Source: Thermohalobaculum sp963822985 | GTDB lineage: Bacteria; Pseudomonadota; Alphaproteobacteria; Rhodobacterales; Rhodobacteraceae | Length of the DNA stretch: 64,000 bases | Direction of reading: 5' to 3' | Assembly (NCBI GenBank): GCA_963822985.1 | Contig: CAWGJU010000015.1 | Location: 124,001-188,000, forward strand | Program-made: the position numbers and the translations under genes | The notes under the pieces: model-generated | Database searches by the model: none | What the model was told of the DNA's origin: nothing | What the model saw: only the letters and a program-made list of their open reading frames with translations | Part shown: positions 1 through 8,847 of the stretch, in pieces | How positions within the stretch are numbered: the stretch's first letter is position 1 | How the letters are laid out: each line of letters opens with the position of its first letter

Positions 1-183
1 GGCACGACGCGCGGCCTTCTCGACCCGGAGGATCAGCATCGCATCCGCGAGGCCGTTTCTCGCCTGAAAGCCGCCGAGGATCTCCGCGACCTGTGCGGGA
101 TTGTCGGAAAGCCGCTACGGGCGGCGTCCGGCCGACCGGGCTCGCCGCATTGCCCCCGGGAAAGCGTACCGGCGGAAAACTGA
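1..183 (+). CDS. C-terminal end of an unidentified protein (partial)
   Basis: Frame 1 is open from the first base to a TGA at 181-183, giving the last 60 residues of a protein whose start lies outside the window. The first half is charged and probably helical (contains LDPEDQ and REAVSRLKAAEDLRDL); the last 20 residues are Pro/Arg/Ser-rich and look like an unstructured tail. I do not recognise the family. It lies 66 bp upstream of the gamma-glutamyltransferase gene on the same strand. The opposite strand is also open here, so the coding assignment is weak. Confidence 0.3.
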   Translation, partial: GTTRGLLDPEDQHRIREAVSRLKAAEDLRDLCGIVGKPLRAASGRPGSPHCPRESVPAEN

Positions 184-249
184 CCTAGATCTAGTGGTCT
201 CGCCCGGCGGCGCATGGTGCCGGCGCGAGCGGAAGGCGGAGAATATCGA

Positions 250-1867
250 ATGAGAGGCATGGTTTCGGCACCGCAGCCGGAGGCGGTCGAGGCGGGGCTC
301 GACGTCCTGGCCGATGGCGGAAACGTCGTCGACGCGGCGATCGGTGCCGCGCTGGTGCAGACCGCGGTCGACCCGCAGATGTGCGGCATCGCCGGCTTCG
401 GATCGTGCCATATCCGCCTGGCGGGCGGCCCGCATTTGCTGATCGACTTCCACGGCCGCGCGCCGGCCGCGGTCCGCCCCGACATGTGGCAGGACCTGAT
501 CGTTCGCGAATGCGATGACGGCTTCGGCTTTGTGCTGAAGGGCAGGGTGAACGAGCTCGGCTACCAGTCGGCGACGACGCCGATGACGCTGCGCGCCTTC
601 GACGACATCCTGCGGCGGTTCGGGACGCGGTCGCTCGCGCGGCTGCTGGAGCCCGCCATCGCGCTATTGCGAGGAGGGGTTCGCGGTCAGGCCGCATGTC
701 CACGCCTTCTGGACGCGCGGGCCGCAGGCCGGACGGATCGCCCGCATCCGCGGGCTGACAGAGGATCCCGCGACCCGCGCGATCTACATCAAGCCGGACG
801 GCCAGCCCTATGGCGTGGGCGAGATCGTGCGCAATCCGGATATGGGCCGCACCTACCGCCGGATCGCCGAGCACGGGGTCGAGGATTTCTACTCGGGCGA
901 GATCGCCCGCGCGCATCGCCGAAGACATGGCCGCGAATGGCGGGCTGATCACGCTGCAGGACCTCGCGGAGTGCCGCTCGAAGGAGACGCGAGCCGCTGT
1001 GGCTCGAGCTATCGCGGCCACCGCGTCGCCGACGAACCAGCCGCCGGGCGGCGGCCTGGTCGTCGCCGTGATGCTGCGCATCCTCGAGCGCTTCGACCTC
1101 GCCGCCATGGGTCACAACTCGCCCGACTACATCGCCACCGTCTCCGAGGCGATGAAGATCGCGACCGTCGAGAAGGACACGCGGATGGGCGATCCCGCCT
1201 TCGTCGACATCCCCGTCGAGGAGCTGCTCTCCGAACGACTATGCCGACCGCATGGCCGACCGCATCCGGCGCGGCGAGAAGACCCGCGTGCCGCGGCTGA
1301 ACGGCGGCGCCGATCCCAAGGAGACGACGCACATCTGCGTCGCCGACGAGGCCGGCAATTGCGTGACCATGACCCATTCGCTCGGCTCGTCCTCGGGCTT
1401 CGTCACCGAAGGGCTCGGCTTCATGTACAACAACTGCATGATGGTGTTCGACCCGCGGCCGGGCCGCGCCGGCTCGCTGGCGCCGGGCAAGGCGCGGTTC
1501 ACGGCGATGTCGCCGACGATCGTCTTCCGCGGCGACGAGCCGTTCTTCCTGGTCGGCGCGCCGGGCGGCACGACCATCACCATGGGCAATCTGCAGGCCA
1601 TCCTGAACGCCGTCGACTTCGGCATGGACGCGCAGGAGGCCGTCTCCGCGCCGCGCTTCACGGCGACCTCGGACACGATCGAGCTGACCAACCGGATCCT
1701 GCGCGCGCACCGAGCGCGAGCTGCAGGCGCGCGGCTACCCGACCAAGCGCCACGCATTCAGCTACATGAGCCCGAACGTGCACGCGATCCGCATCGTCGC
1801 AGGCCGGCTCGACGGCGGCGCCGACCCGTCCGCCGACGGCATGGCGGCCGCCGTCGCGCTGGGCTGA
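250..1867 (+). pseudogene. ggt: gamma-glutamyltransferase, interrupted by four frame changes
   Basis: N-terminal-nucleophile gamma-glutamyltransferase family: these enzymes are made as a precursor, self-cleave, and transfer or hydrolyse gamma-glutamyl groups such as that of glutathione. ATG at 250 follows GGAG. The family order is recoverable across three frames: VDAAIGAALVQTAVDPQMCG near the N-terminus, then EEGFAV, NPDMGRTYR, the predicted cleavage site with its catalytic Thr (KETTHICVADEAGN), and MSPTIVF / GAPGGT in the small subunit, ending at TGA 1865-1867. The frame moves +1 at about 667, 911, 1233 and 1705, each explained by one extra base; two sites are CGCGCG tracts. No in-frame stop or lost catalytic residue was seen between the breaks, so sequencing error or very recent inactivation are both possible. 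If the frame changes are real, no working enzyme is made. Confidence 0.82.
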
Positions 1868-2013
1868 CCGGGGCGCAGCGCGCCTCCGGGCCGGCGGCCA
1901 GGCGCCCCGCTCGAAATCCAGCAGCTTTCTTGTCCGGCGCCGGGAACGGCGGTGGAGCGTTCCCGTTCTCCGTGCAGGCGGTGCGGAACCGCCGCCAAGC
2001 GGAGGCTTTCCCC

Positions 2014-2559
2014 TTGCAAAACTCCCCCGAGCAGAAAGCGATTAAGACCGAGCTGAGCATCAATGGCGCGCGGCATGCGCTGGAGCTCGATCCGCGCACG
2101 ACGCTGCTTGACGCGCTGCGCCACCATCTCGGGCTGACCGGCACCAAGAAGGGCTGCGACCACGGCCAGTGCGGCGCCTGCACGATCCTGGTCAACGGCC
2201 GCCGGATCAACGCCTGCCTGACGCTCGCCTGCATGCACGAAGGCGACGAGATCACCACCATCGAGGGACTCGGCGAGCCGGCGAAGCTGTCGGCGCTGCA
2301 GCAGGCCTTCGTCAGCCATGACGGATACCAGTGCGGCTATTGCACGCCCGGGCAGATCTGCTCGGCCACCGCGATGCTGGTCGAGGTCGTCGAAGGCTGG
2401 CCCAGCCACGTCACCGACGACCTCTCCGGCACGCCGCAGCTGACGCATGACGAGATCGCCGAGCGCATGAGCGGCAATCTCTGCCGCTGCGCGGCCTATC
2501 CGAACATCGTCGCCGCGATCCTGGACGCGGCCGGGCAGGAAGGGAGTGGCGCGGCATGA
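2014..2559 (+). CDS. paoA: aldehyde oxidoreductase, [2Fe-2S] subunit (PaoA/YagT type)
   Basis: Small iron-sulfur subunit of a xanthine-oxidase-family molybdoenzyme, passing electrons from the Mo site to FAD. 181 aa. The N-terminal plant-ferredoxin domain carries CDHGQCGACTILVNGRRINAC (first cluster), and the helical domain carries GYQCGYCTPGQ and GNLCRCAAYPNI (second cluster). I chose TTG 2014 because GGAGG sits about 8 bases upstream and the protein then begins just before the ferredoxin fold; the frame is open further upstream only because no stop occurs between it and the ggt remnant. The stop overlaps the start of the FAD subunit (ATGA), typical of a translationally coupled operon. No Tat signal is visible at this start, whereas E. 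coli PaoA is exported, so a cytoplasmic location or a different start is possible. Confidence 0.88.
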   Translation: MQNSPEQKAIKTELSINGARHALELDPRTTLLDALRHHLGLTGTKKGCDHGQCGACTILVNGRRINACLTLACMHEGDEITTIEGLGEPAKLSALQQAFVSHDGYQCGYCTPGQICSATAMLVEVVEGWPSHVTDDLSGTPQLTHDEIAERMSGNLCRCAAYPNIVAAILDAAGQEGSGAA

Positions 2560-3542
2560 GACCCTTCCAGTTTTCGCGCGCCGGCTCGCAGCTCGAGGCG
2601 GTGACGGCCGGGTCGGAAGGCGCGACCTTCATCGCCGGCGGCACCAACCTGCTCGACCTGATGAAGATCGAGGTGATGGCGCCCGACCGGCTGGTCGATA
2701 TCACGCGCCTCGACCTCGACGGCATCGAGGCGACGGAGCAGGGCTTGCGTATCGGCGCGCTGGTGACGAACAGCGAGCTCGCCGGCGATATGCGGGTGCG
2801 CACGGGCTATCCGGTGCTGTCGCGGGCGCTGCTGGCGGGGGCCAGCGGGCAGCTGCGCAACAAGGCGACCACGGGCGGCAACCTGCTGCAGCGGACGCGC
2901 TGCTACTATTTCTACGACCGCGCGATGCCGTGCAACAAGCGCGTGCCGGGCTCGGGCTGCGGCGCGTTCGAGGGCGTCAACCGCATCCACGCGATCCTCG
3001 GCGGCAGCGAGCGCTGCATCGCGACCCATCCGAGCGACATGGCCGTGGCGCTCCTCGCGCTCGACGCCGCCGTCGAGACCGAGGGGGCGGCGGGTGGCCG
3101 CACCATCGCGCTCGACGACCTCTATTGCCTGCCGGGCGACACGCCCGAGGTCGAGACGGAGCTCGAACCCGGCGAGCTGATCACGCATGTCGTGCTGCCC
3201 CGGCCGGTCCAGGCGGCGCAGATCTACCGCAAGGTGCGCGACCGCGCCTCCTACGCCTTCGCTTTGGTCTCGGTCGCGGCAATCGTCGGCGTCGAGGACG
3301 GTCGCATCGCACATGCCGCGCTGGCTTTCGGCGGGGTGGCGCCCCGTCCCTGGCGCGACAGGCGGGTCGAGGCGGCGCTGGTCGGACAGGCGCCCTCGGC
3401 CGAGCTCTTCGGCCGCGCCGCGGACATCCTGCTCGAAGGCGCGCGGGGGCACGGCCACAACGACTTCAAGATCCCGCTGATGCGCCGCACGCTCGCCGCC
3501 GTGCTGGCCGAGGCGACCGACGTCACGGAGGGCCCGCGATGA
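2556..3542 (+). CDS. paoB: aldehyde oxidoreductase, FAD-binding subunit (PaoB/YagS type)
   Basis: FAD subunit of the molybdenum hydroxylase, 328 aa. The N-terminal FAD-binding half has FIAGGTNLLDLMK and ATTGGNLLQRTRC; the C-terminal half is the CO-dehydrogenase flavoprotein C-terminal fold. A cysteine-rich insert (RTRCYYFYDRAMPCNKR, SGCGAFEG, SERCIATHPSD) matches the segment that in PaoB binds an additional [4Fe-4S] cluster, which separates this family from ordinary xanthine dehydrogenase FAD subunits. Start and stop each overlap the neighbouring subunit gene by 4 bases. Confidence 0.9.
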   Translation: MRPFQFSRAGSQLEAVTAGSEGATFIAGGTNLLDLMKIEVMAPDRLVDITRLDLDGIEATEQGLRIGALVTNSELAGDMRVRTGYPVLSRALLAGASGQLRNKATTGGNLLQRTRCYYFYDRAMPCNKRVPGSGCGAFEGVNRIHAILGGSERCIATHPSDMAVALLALDAAVETEGAAGGRTIALDDLYCLPGDTPEVETELEPGELITHVVLPRPVQAAQIYRKVRDRASYAFALVSVAAIVGVEDGRIAHAALAFGGVAPRPWRDRRVEAALVGQAPSAELFGRAADILLEGARGHGHNDFKIPLMRRTLAAVLAEATDVTEGPR

Positions 3543-5776
3543 CCCGGCACATGAAGATCGACGGGCCCGACGAGCGCTGTCGGCTCGACCACATGGCGCA
3601 GGGCGTCGTCGGTGCGCCGCTCGACCGGCCGGAGGGCCCGCTCAAGGTCTCGGGCCGCGCCACCTATGCGGCCGAGTGGCAGGTGCCGAACCTCGCCTAT
3701 GGCGTGCTGGTGCGCGGCACGGCGACCAAGGGCCGGGTGCAAGGCTTGGTCGGGCAGGCCGAGGCCGAGGCCATGCCGGGCGTCCTGGCGGTCGTGCGCG
3801 ACCCGCGCTTCCTGCGGAACCCGGCGCAGGGCACCGCGGGGCAAGCGCCCGAGCAGGGGCCGGACGAGCTCGCCTATTTCGGACAGCCGGTCGCCCTCGT
3901 CGTCGCCCGGTCGCTCGAGGCGGCCTATCACGCCGCGCTGAACCTCGGCGTCGCCGTGGAGGCAGCCGAGGCGGTGCTCGACCCTGAGGCGCCCGGCGCG
4001 ACGGTCGACCGGCCCGAGGGCAAGCAGCAAGCCCAGGGCGACCTCGATCGGGCGATGGCCGAGGCGGCCCACGCCATCGACGTCACCTATACCACCCCCG
4101 GCCACAACAGCGCGCCGATGGAGCCGCACGCCGCGATCGCCGAATGGGACGGCGACCGGCTGACGGTGCGCGGCAGCTATCAAATGCTGTCCTTCAACCA
4201 GAAGGAGCTGGCGGACGCCCTTGGAATCGAGACGGACAAGGTCCGCATCCTCTCGCCCTATATCGGCGGCGGCTTCGGCTCGAAGCTCGGCATCTCGCAC
4301 GAGGCGGTGACCGCGGCGATCGCGGCGCGCCAGCTGGGCCGTCCGGTCTTGGTGCCGCTGACGCGGCCGCAGGTCTTCGAGATGGTGATGCGTCGTTCGG
4401 AGACGCGGCAGCGCCTCAGGCTGGCGGCTGACGCCCAGGGCCGGCTGACCGGCATCGGGCACGAGGCGCTGGTCAGCAACCTGCCTGGAGAGAAGTTCTC
4501 GGAACCCGTCACCCAGGCGACGCCCTATGTCTATCGCGGCGAGAATCGCCTGATCGGTCACGCGATCGCACGGGTGAACCGGACCTGCGCCGGCTCGGTC
4601 CGCGCGCCGGGCGAGGCGGTCGGAATCACCGTGCTGGAATGCGCGATGGACGAGCTGGCCGAGGCGACCGGCCTCGACCCGGTCGAGCTGCGGCGGCGCA
4701 ACATTCCCGAGCGCGATCCGACGAAGGACATCCCCTTCTCCTCGCACACCCTGCGCGCGGCGCTCGATCACGGCGCCGCCGAGTTCGGCTGGGACAAGCG
4801 CAATCCCACGCCCGGCGCCGTCCGCGATGGTGAGTGGCTGGTCGGCATCGGCATGGCGAGCGCCGTGCGCGTCCACATGCTGGGACCAGCCGAGGCGCGC
4901 GTGACCCTCTCGCCGGACGGGCGGGCGGTGGTCGAGACCGACATGACCGATATCGGCACGGGAACATATGCGATCCTGACGCAGATCGCGGCCGAGATGC
5001 TGGGGCTCGATCCTGGCGCGGTGGAGACCCGGCTCGGCGACACCGACCTCCCGCCGGGCTCGGGCTCGGGCGGCTCGATGGGCGCGGGCTCGACCGGAAC
5101 GGCGGTGTTCCTCGCCTGCGAGGAGCTTCGACGGCAGTTGTGCGAGCGGCTCGGCTGCGAGGACGACGATCTGACGCTGAAGGACGCCCGCGCGGTCTTT
5201 GGAAACCGCGCCGTCCCGCTGCCCGAGGCCCTGGACGGCCAGAAGCTGGTGGGGCAGGGCAGCATGGAGCCCGGCAACTCCGAGGACCGGACCCGCCAGT
5301 CGAGCTGGGGCGCGCATTTCGCCGAGGTGGGCGTCAGCGCCGTCACCGGCGAGACGCGCCTGCGCCGGATGCTGGGCGTCTATTCGGCCGGGCGGATCCT
5401 CAACCACAAGACGGCGCGCTCGCAGTGCATCGGCGGCATGGTCTGGGGCATCGGCATGGCGCTGACGGAAGAGCTGCTGCACGACCCGCGCTGGGGCAAC
5501 ATCGTCAACCACGATTTGGCCGAGTACCACATCGCCGTGAATGCCGACGTGCCCAAGCTCGACGCGATCCTGCTCGAGGAGCGCGACCCTTGGGCGAACC
5601 CGCTGCAGGCCAAGGGCATCGGCGAGCTCAGCATCTGCGGCGCCGGCGCGGCGGTCTTGAACGCGATCTACAATGCGTGCGGCGTCCGTGTCCGCGACCT
5701 GCCGGCAACGCTCGACAAGGTGCTCCACGGGCTGGAGACAGGAGGCCCCCGAGCGGGCGTACCGAGCGGGAGTTGA
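3539..5776 (+). CDS. paoC: aldehyde oxidoreductase, molybdopterin-binding subunit (PaoC/YagR type)
   Basis: Catalytic Mo-pterin (MCD) subunit, 745 aa, the usual length. It hydroxylates aldehydes or aromatic/heterocyclic substrates. Visible signatures are GRATYAAEW near residue 40, the cofactor loop YIGGGFGSKLG near 245, a Gly/Ser-rich cofactor loop (PPGSGSGGSMGAGSTGTAV) near 505-520, and the C-terminal KGIGELSICGAGAA containing the active-site Glu conserved across the family. The ATG lies in ATGA overlap with the FAD subunit; longer in-frame readings upstream overlap that gene and are rejected. Maturation normally needs an XdhC/PaoD-type chaperone, which is not next to this operon. A tungstate/molybdate-type importer lies 28 kb away in the window. 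Confidence 0.9.
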   Translation: MTRHMKIDGPDERCRLDHMAQGVVGAPLDRPEGPLKVSGRATYAAEWQVPNLAYGVLVRGTATKGRVQGLVGQAEAEAMPGVLAVVRDPRFLRNPAQGTAGQAPEQGPDELAYFGQPVALVVARSLEAAYHAALNLGVAVEAAEAVLDPEAPGATVDRPEGKQQAQGDLDRAMAEAAHAIDVTYTTPGHNSAPMEPHAAIAEWDGDRLTVRGSYQMLSFNQKELADALGIETDKVRILSPYIGGGFGSKLGISHEAVTAAIAARQLGRPVLVPLTRPQVFEMVMRRSETRQRLRLAADAQGRLTGIGHEALVSNLPGEKFSEPVTQATPYVYRGENRLIGHAIARVNRTCAGSVRAPGEAVGITVLECAMDELAEATGLDPVELRRRNIPERDPTKDIPFSSHTLRAALDHGAAEFGWDKRNPTPGAVRDGEWLVGIGMASAVRVHMLGPAEARVTLSPDGRAVVETDMTDIGTGTYAILTQIAAEMLGLDPGAVETRLGDTDLPPGSGSGGSMGAGSTGTAVFLACEELRRQLCERLGCEDDDLTLKDARAVFGNRAVPLPEALDGQKLVGQGSMEPGNSEDRTRQSSWGAHFAEVGVSAVTGETRLRRMLGVYSAGRILNHKTARSQCIGGMVWGIGMALTEELLHDPRWGNIVNHDLAEYHIAVNADVPKLDAILLEERDPWANPLQAKGIGELSICGAGAAVLNAIYNACGVRVRDLPATLDKVLHGLETGGPRAGVPSGS

Positions 5777-6068
5777 CCTGCTTGCCGCGGCGCCGATCCG
5801 CGGGCCGGGACAATGCGTCATCTGTGGTAGCGTCCAACCCTGGCTCGCGTTATGCGGGTCGCCCTCGATCTCGGGGTGCTCTGTGGAACACGCGAAACGA
5901 TGCCAGCCAAAGCGGATCGGCGGTGCGGCCGTTCGCCGCCCTGCGAAGGGGCAGGCGGGGCTTCGTGCGCACAGTCCACGAGGCTGAGATCCGGGTCGGC
6001 ACGAGCGAAGGACGTTGAGCGGACCGCCGAGGCGAGCCGCGCGCAACTCTCACCTGTGGAGGCAGCTT

Positions 6069-6539
6069 ATGGACGACGATAGCCGTAGAATCAGAGAGCG
6101 TGCCTACGCGATCTGGGAGCGCGAAGGGCGCCCGGAGGGCAAGGAGCGCGAGCACTGGGACCAGGCGGCGCGCGAGTTGGCCGCCGAGGGCAAGCCGGCC
6201 GGTGGCCAGGTCGACGCGCCGGTCTCGAGCGTTGGCTCGTCCTCTGGCTGGTCGCCCAGCGGCACGGTGCCGGGCGGCAGCCCCGCCGCCGGCGCCGGCA
6301 GCATCGGCACGGGCGGCGGCAGCACGGCCGGCAAATCGACCGGAACCGCATCGACCGGAACCGCATCGACCGGTACCGCCGCCAAGAAGTCTGCGGCCGC
6401 GGGCGAAAAAAAGGCTTCGCGCGCCGGGTCCAAGAAGGCGGACGAGGCCGGCGAGAAGAAGACAAAGGCTGCCGCGGCGCAAAAGGCTGCAGGCTCGGAC
6501 GTCAAGAAGTCGGGTCGAACCAAAAGAAAGGCCGATTGA
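6069..6539 (+). CDS. DUF2934 protein with Lys/Ala-rich tail
   Basis: 156 aa. Residues 1-40 match DUF2934 (RRIRERAYAIWEREGRPEG, DQAARELAAE), a short helical domain frequent in alphaproteobacteria and of unknown function. Residues 50-95 are a Gly/Ser/Thr linker that includes three copies of a 15-bp tandem repeat (6336-6380) encoding TGTAS-type units. Residues 100-156 are Lys/Ala-rich (AAKKSAAAGEKKASRAGSKK and onward), resembling histone-H1-like or nucleic-acid-binding tails. GGAGG at 6058-6062 fixes the ATG. DNA or RNA association is only an inference from the tail. Confidence 0.75.
   Translation: MDDDSRRIRERAYAIWEREGRPEGKEREHWDQAARELAAEGKPAGGQVDAPVSSVGSSSGWSPSGTVPGGSPAAGAGSIGTGGGSTAGKSTGTASTGTASTGTAAKKSAAAGEKKASRAGSKKADEAGEKKTKAAAAQKAAGSDVKKSGRTKRKAD
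6336..6380 (+). repeat. three 15-bp tandem repeats inside the DUF2934 gene
   Basis: TCGACCGGAACCGCA occurs at 6336-6350 and again at 6351-6365; a third copy at 6366-6380 has two changes. Each unit encodes five residues of the low-complexity linker, so copy-number change would not shift the frame. Confidence 0.9.
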
Positions 6540-6744
6540 CGCCGATTGCCGCTGCGTCGGGCGCGGGCCCCATGCGGCCTGCGCCTGTGACGCCGGTGAG
6601 GGAGCAACGGCCAGTGCGGGCCTGTCTTTATCAGGCCGTCGGCGGCGGCCACCGCACCCCGGGATGCTTGCCTCGCGCGCAGGAACCCGTGCGACGAGGT
6701 CGCGTTGCCGCTATAACTGCATGGTCAAGCCTGGGGGCAAGCGC

Positions 6745-7320
6745 ATGGAAACCGATCCGCAAATCGTCTTCGAGCACATGGATTCGTCCGATGCGCTGCG
6801 CCAGCGCGTGCTGCAGGAGCTCGAGGGCCTCGAGCAGATCTTCGACCGGATCATTTCGGCCCGCGTCTCGATGAGTGCGCCGCCGCGCGAGCACAAGAAG
6901 GGTTATCTTTACCGCACGAACATTCATCTGGTGTTGCCTGGCGGGCGGGAGGTGGCCGTCAGCCACAATCCCCAATCCGGCCGGGCCGAGCATGACCTGT
7001 ACACCTCGGTCCAGGACGCCTTCGACGTTGCCCGCCGCCAGCTGCAGGACGAAGTCCGGCTGATGGAGGGCAAGGTCAAGGCCCATGTCGCCGGAGTCGA
7101 GCAGATCGGGCAGGTGATCCGGATCTTCCCCGAGGACGGCTATGGCTTCATCGTCACGCCCTCGGGCCACGAAGTCTTCTTCAGTCGCAAGAAGGTGAAG
7201 CACAACGGCTTCGGCGAGCTGCAGATCGGCACGCGCGTCTATTTCGAGGAGGAGATGGGCGACAAGGGCCCCCTGGCGACGACCGTGCGGATCGCCCACG
7301 ACGCCGCGCACGAAGGCTGA
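6745..7320 (+). CDS. ribosome-hibernation (HPF/RaiA) domain fused to a cold-shock domain
   Basis: 191 aa. Residues 1-110 are an HPF/RaiA-like fold (VFEHMDSSDALRQRVLQELE, then IHLVLPGGREVAVSHNP and DLYTSVQDAFDVARRQLQD), the module that binds the 30S decoding centre in stationary phase. Residues 118-185 are an S1-like cold-shock domain (GQVIRIFPEDGYGFI, HEVFFSR) that binds single-stranded RNA. I chose ATG 6745, preceded by GGGGG, over ATG 6721, which adds eight basic residues but lacks a clear ribosome-binding site. The fusion suggests a ribosome- or mRNA-associated stress role; long HPF proteins normally have a different C-terminal dimerisation domain. Confidence 0.85.
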   Translation: METDPQIVFEHMDSSDALRQRVLQELEGLEQIFDRIISARVSMSAPPREHKKGYLYRTNIHLVLPGGREVAVSHNPQSGRAEHDLYTSVQDAFDVARRQLQDEVRLMEGKVKAHVAGVEQIGQVIRIFPEDGYGFIVTPSGHEVFFSRKKVKHNGFGELQIGTRVYFEEEMGDKGPLATTVRIAHDAAHEG

Positions 7321-7470
7321 GCCGCCCCTGCATCGGAGCACCGCGCCTCGGCCGGATTGCCTCTGCCGCGACACGGGTGGTCGGCAGCGGTCGGCGGCGC
7401 CGGTTTGACGCGGACTTGACCAAGACATAGCTTCCGCACCTCGGCCGCCGGTCGGCCCCGTGGAGTGTCG

Positions 7471-8844
7471 ATGAAACTCATTGTCTGCGGCGCGGGCCAG
7501 GTCGGGCACCAGATCGCCCGCCATCTGTCGGACGAGGGCAATTCGGTCACCGTGATCGACACCAACCCCAACCTGGTGCGGCAGGTGACGGATTCGCTCG
7601 ACGTCTCGGGCGTCGTCGGCTTCGCCTCGCACCCCGACGTGCTGGCGCGGGCCGGCGCGCAGGACACCGAGATGCTGATCGCCGCGACCTCGCTCGACGA
7701 GGTCAACATGGTCGCCTGCCAGGTGGCGCACTCGGTCTTCGAGGTCCCGGTCAAGATCGCGCGGGTCCGCACCGAGAGCTATCTCGAGCCCGAGTGGAGC
7801 GACCTCTTCCGCCGCGAGCACATGCCGATCGACGTCATCATCTCGCCCGAGACCGAGGTGGCGAAGGTGACCATGCGCCGCCTCGCCGCCACCGCCGCCT
7901 TCGACATCGAGCCCTTTCTCGACGGCAAGGTCGACTTCGTCGGCGTCAGCATCCCCGAGGACTGCCCGACGGTGAACACACCGCTGCGGCAGCTGACCGA
8001 GCTGTTCTCGACGCTGCGCTGCACGGTGGTCGCCATCCGGCGCGAGGGGAAAATTCATGTGACCCGCGCCGACGACCAGATCTTCGCCCATGACGAGGTC
8101 TATTTCATCGCGGCGCGCGAGGACGTCCAGCGCGCCTTCGGGATCTTCGGCCGCGAGAACCTGGTCGCCGAGCGTATCGTCCTCGTCGGCGCCGGGAATA
8201 TCGGGCTGCGGGTCGCGCGCCAGATCGAGGAGACGAGCAATCTCCGCGCCAAGATCATCGAGCTCGACCGGGGGCGCGCCGAGTTCGCGGCCGATCACCT
8301 CAACCGGACGATCGTCCTGAACGGCGACGTGCTCGACGCCGAGATCATGGAGGAGGCGGGCGTCGCCGAGGCCGATGCGCTGGTGGCGCTGACGGATGAC
8401 GACCGGGCGAACCTGCTGTCCTGCGCGCTGGCGCACGAGGCCGGCTGCCCGATCGGCATCGCGCTGGCCAAGGACCCGATCTACCAGCGTATCGCCGAAC
8501 CGCTGGGCGTCGACGCCCTGATCAACCCCCGTGCGACGACGGTGTCGTCCATCCTGCGGCATGTCCGCCGCGGCAAGGTCCGCGCCGTCTATTCGGTCGG
8601 CGGCGGCGAGGCGGAAGTCATCGAGGCGCAGGTCATGGCGACCTCGCCGGTCGCCGGCAAGCGGATCAGGGACATCGGCTTCCCGACGGGATCGATCGTC
8701 GGCGCGGTCTTGACGGCGGAGGGGCTCAGGATGCCGAAGGGCGATCTGGTCATCAGGGTGGGCGACATCCTGGTCGTCTTCGCGGTGCGCGCCAGCGTCC
8801 GCCAGCTCGAGCAGATGTTCCGCGTCAGCATGGACTTCTTCTGA
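7471..8844 (+). CDS. trkA: Trk K+ transport system NAD-binding regulator TrkA
   Basis: Cytoplasmic gating subunit of the Trk potassium uptake system, 457 aa. It is two RCK halves in tandem: Rossmann NAD site 1 (IVCGAGQVGHQIARHL, residues 3-18) followed by a TrkA-C domain, then Rossmann site 2 (IVLVGAGNIGLRVARQIEE, near 237) followed by a second TrkA-C domain. GGAG at 7462-7465 supports ATG 7471 rather than GTG 7465. The membrane channel trkH follows after 3 bases, so the two are co-transcribed. In many alphaproteobacteria this pair lies behind ntrYX; here the ntr genes are not visible upstream. Confidence 0.95.
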   Translation: MKLIVCGAGQVGHQIARHLSDEGNSVTVIDTNPNLVRQVTDSLDVSGVVGFASHPDVLARAGAQDTEMLIAATSLDEVNMVACQVAHSVFEVPVKIARVRTESYLEPEWSDLFRREHMPIDVIISPETEVAKVTMRRLAATAAFDIEPFLDGKVDFVGVSIPEDCPTVNTPLRQLTELFSTLRCTVVAIRREGKIHVTRADDQIFAHDEVYFIAAREDVQRAFGIFGRENLVAERIVLVGAGNIGLRVARQIEETSNLRAKIIELDRGRAEFAADHLNRTIVLNGDVLDAEIMEEAGVAEADALVALTDDDRANLLSCALAHEAGCPIGIALAKDPIYQRIAEPLGVDALINPRATTVSSILRHVRRGKVRAVYSVGGGEAEVIEAQVMATSPVAGKRIRDIGFPTGSIVGAVLTAEGLRMPKGDLVIRVGDILVVFAVRASVRQLEQMFRVSMDFF

Positions 8845-8847
8845 GCC

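Noticed and set aside
250..1867. Programmed frameshifting in the gamma-glutamyltransferase
   Set aside because: Four breaks at unrelated sites without slippery heptamers or a consistent downstream structure do not fit a programmed event.
3251..6046. A 931-residue minus-strand frame opposite paoBC
   Set aside because: Arg/His/Ala-rich with no family signature, fully antisense to well-supported genes.
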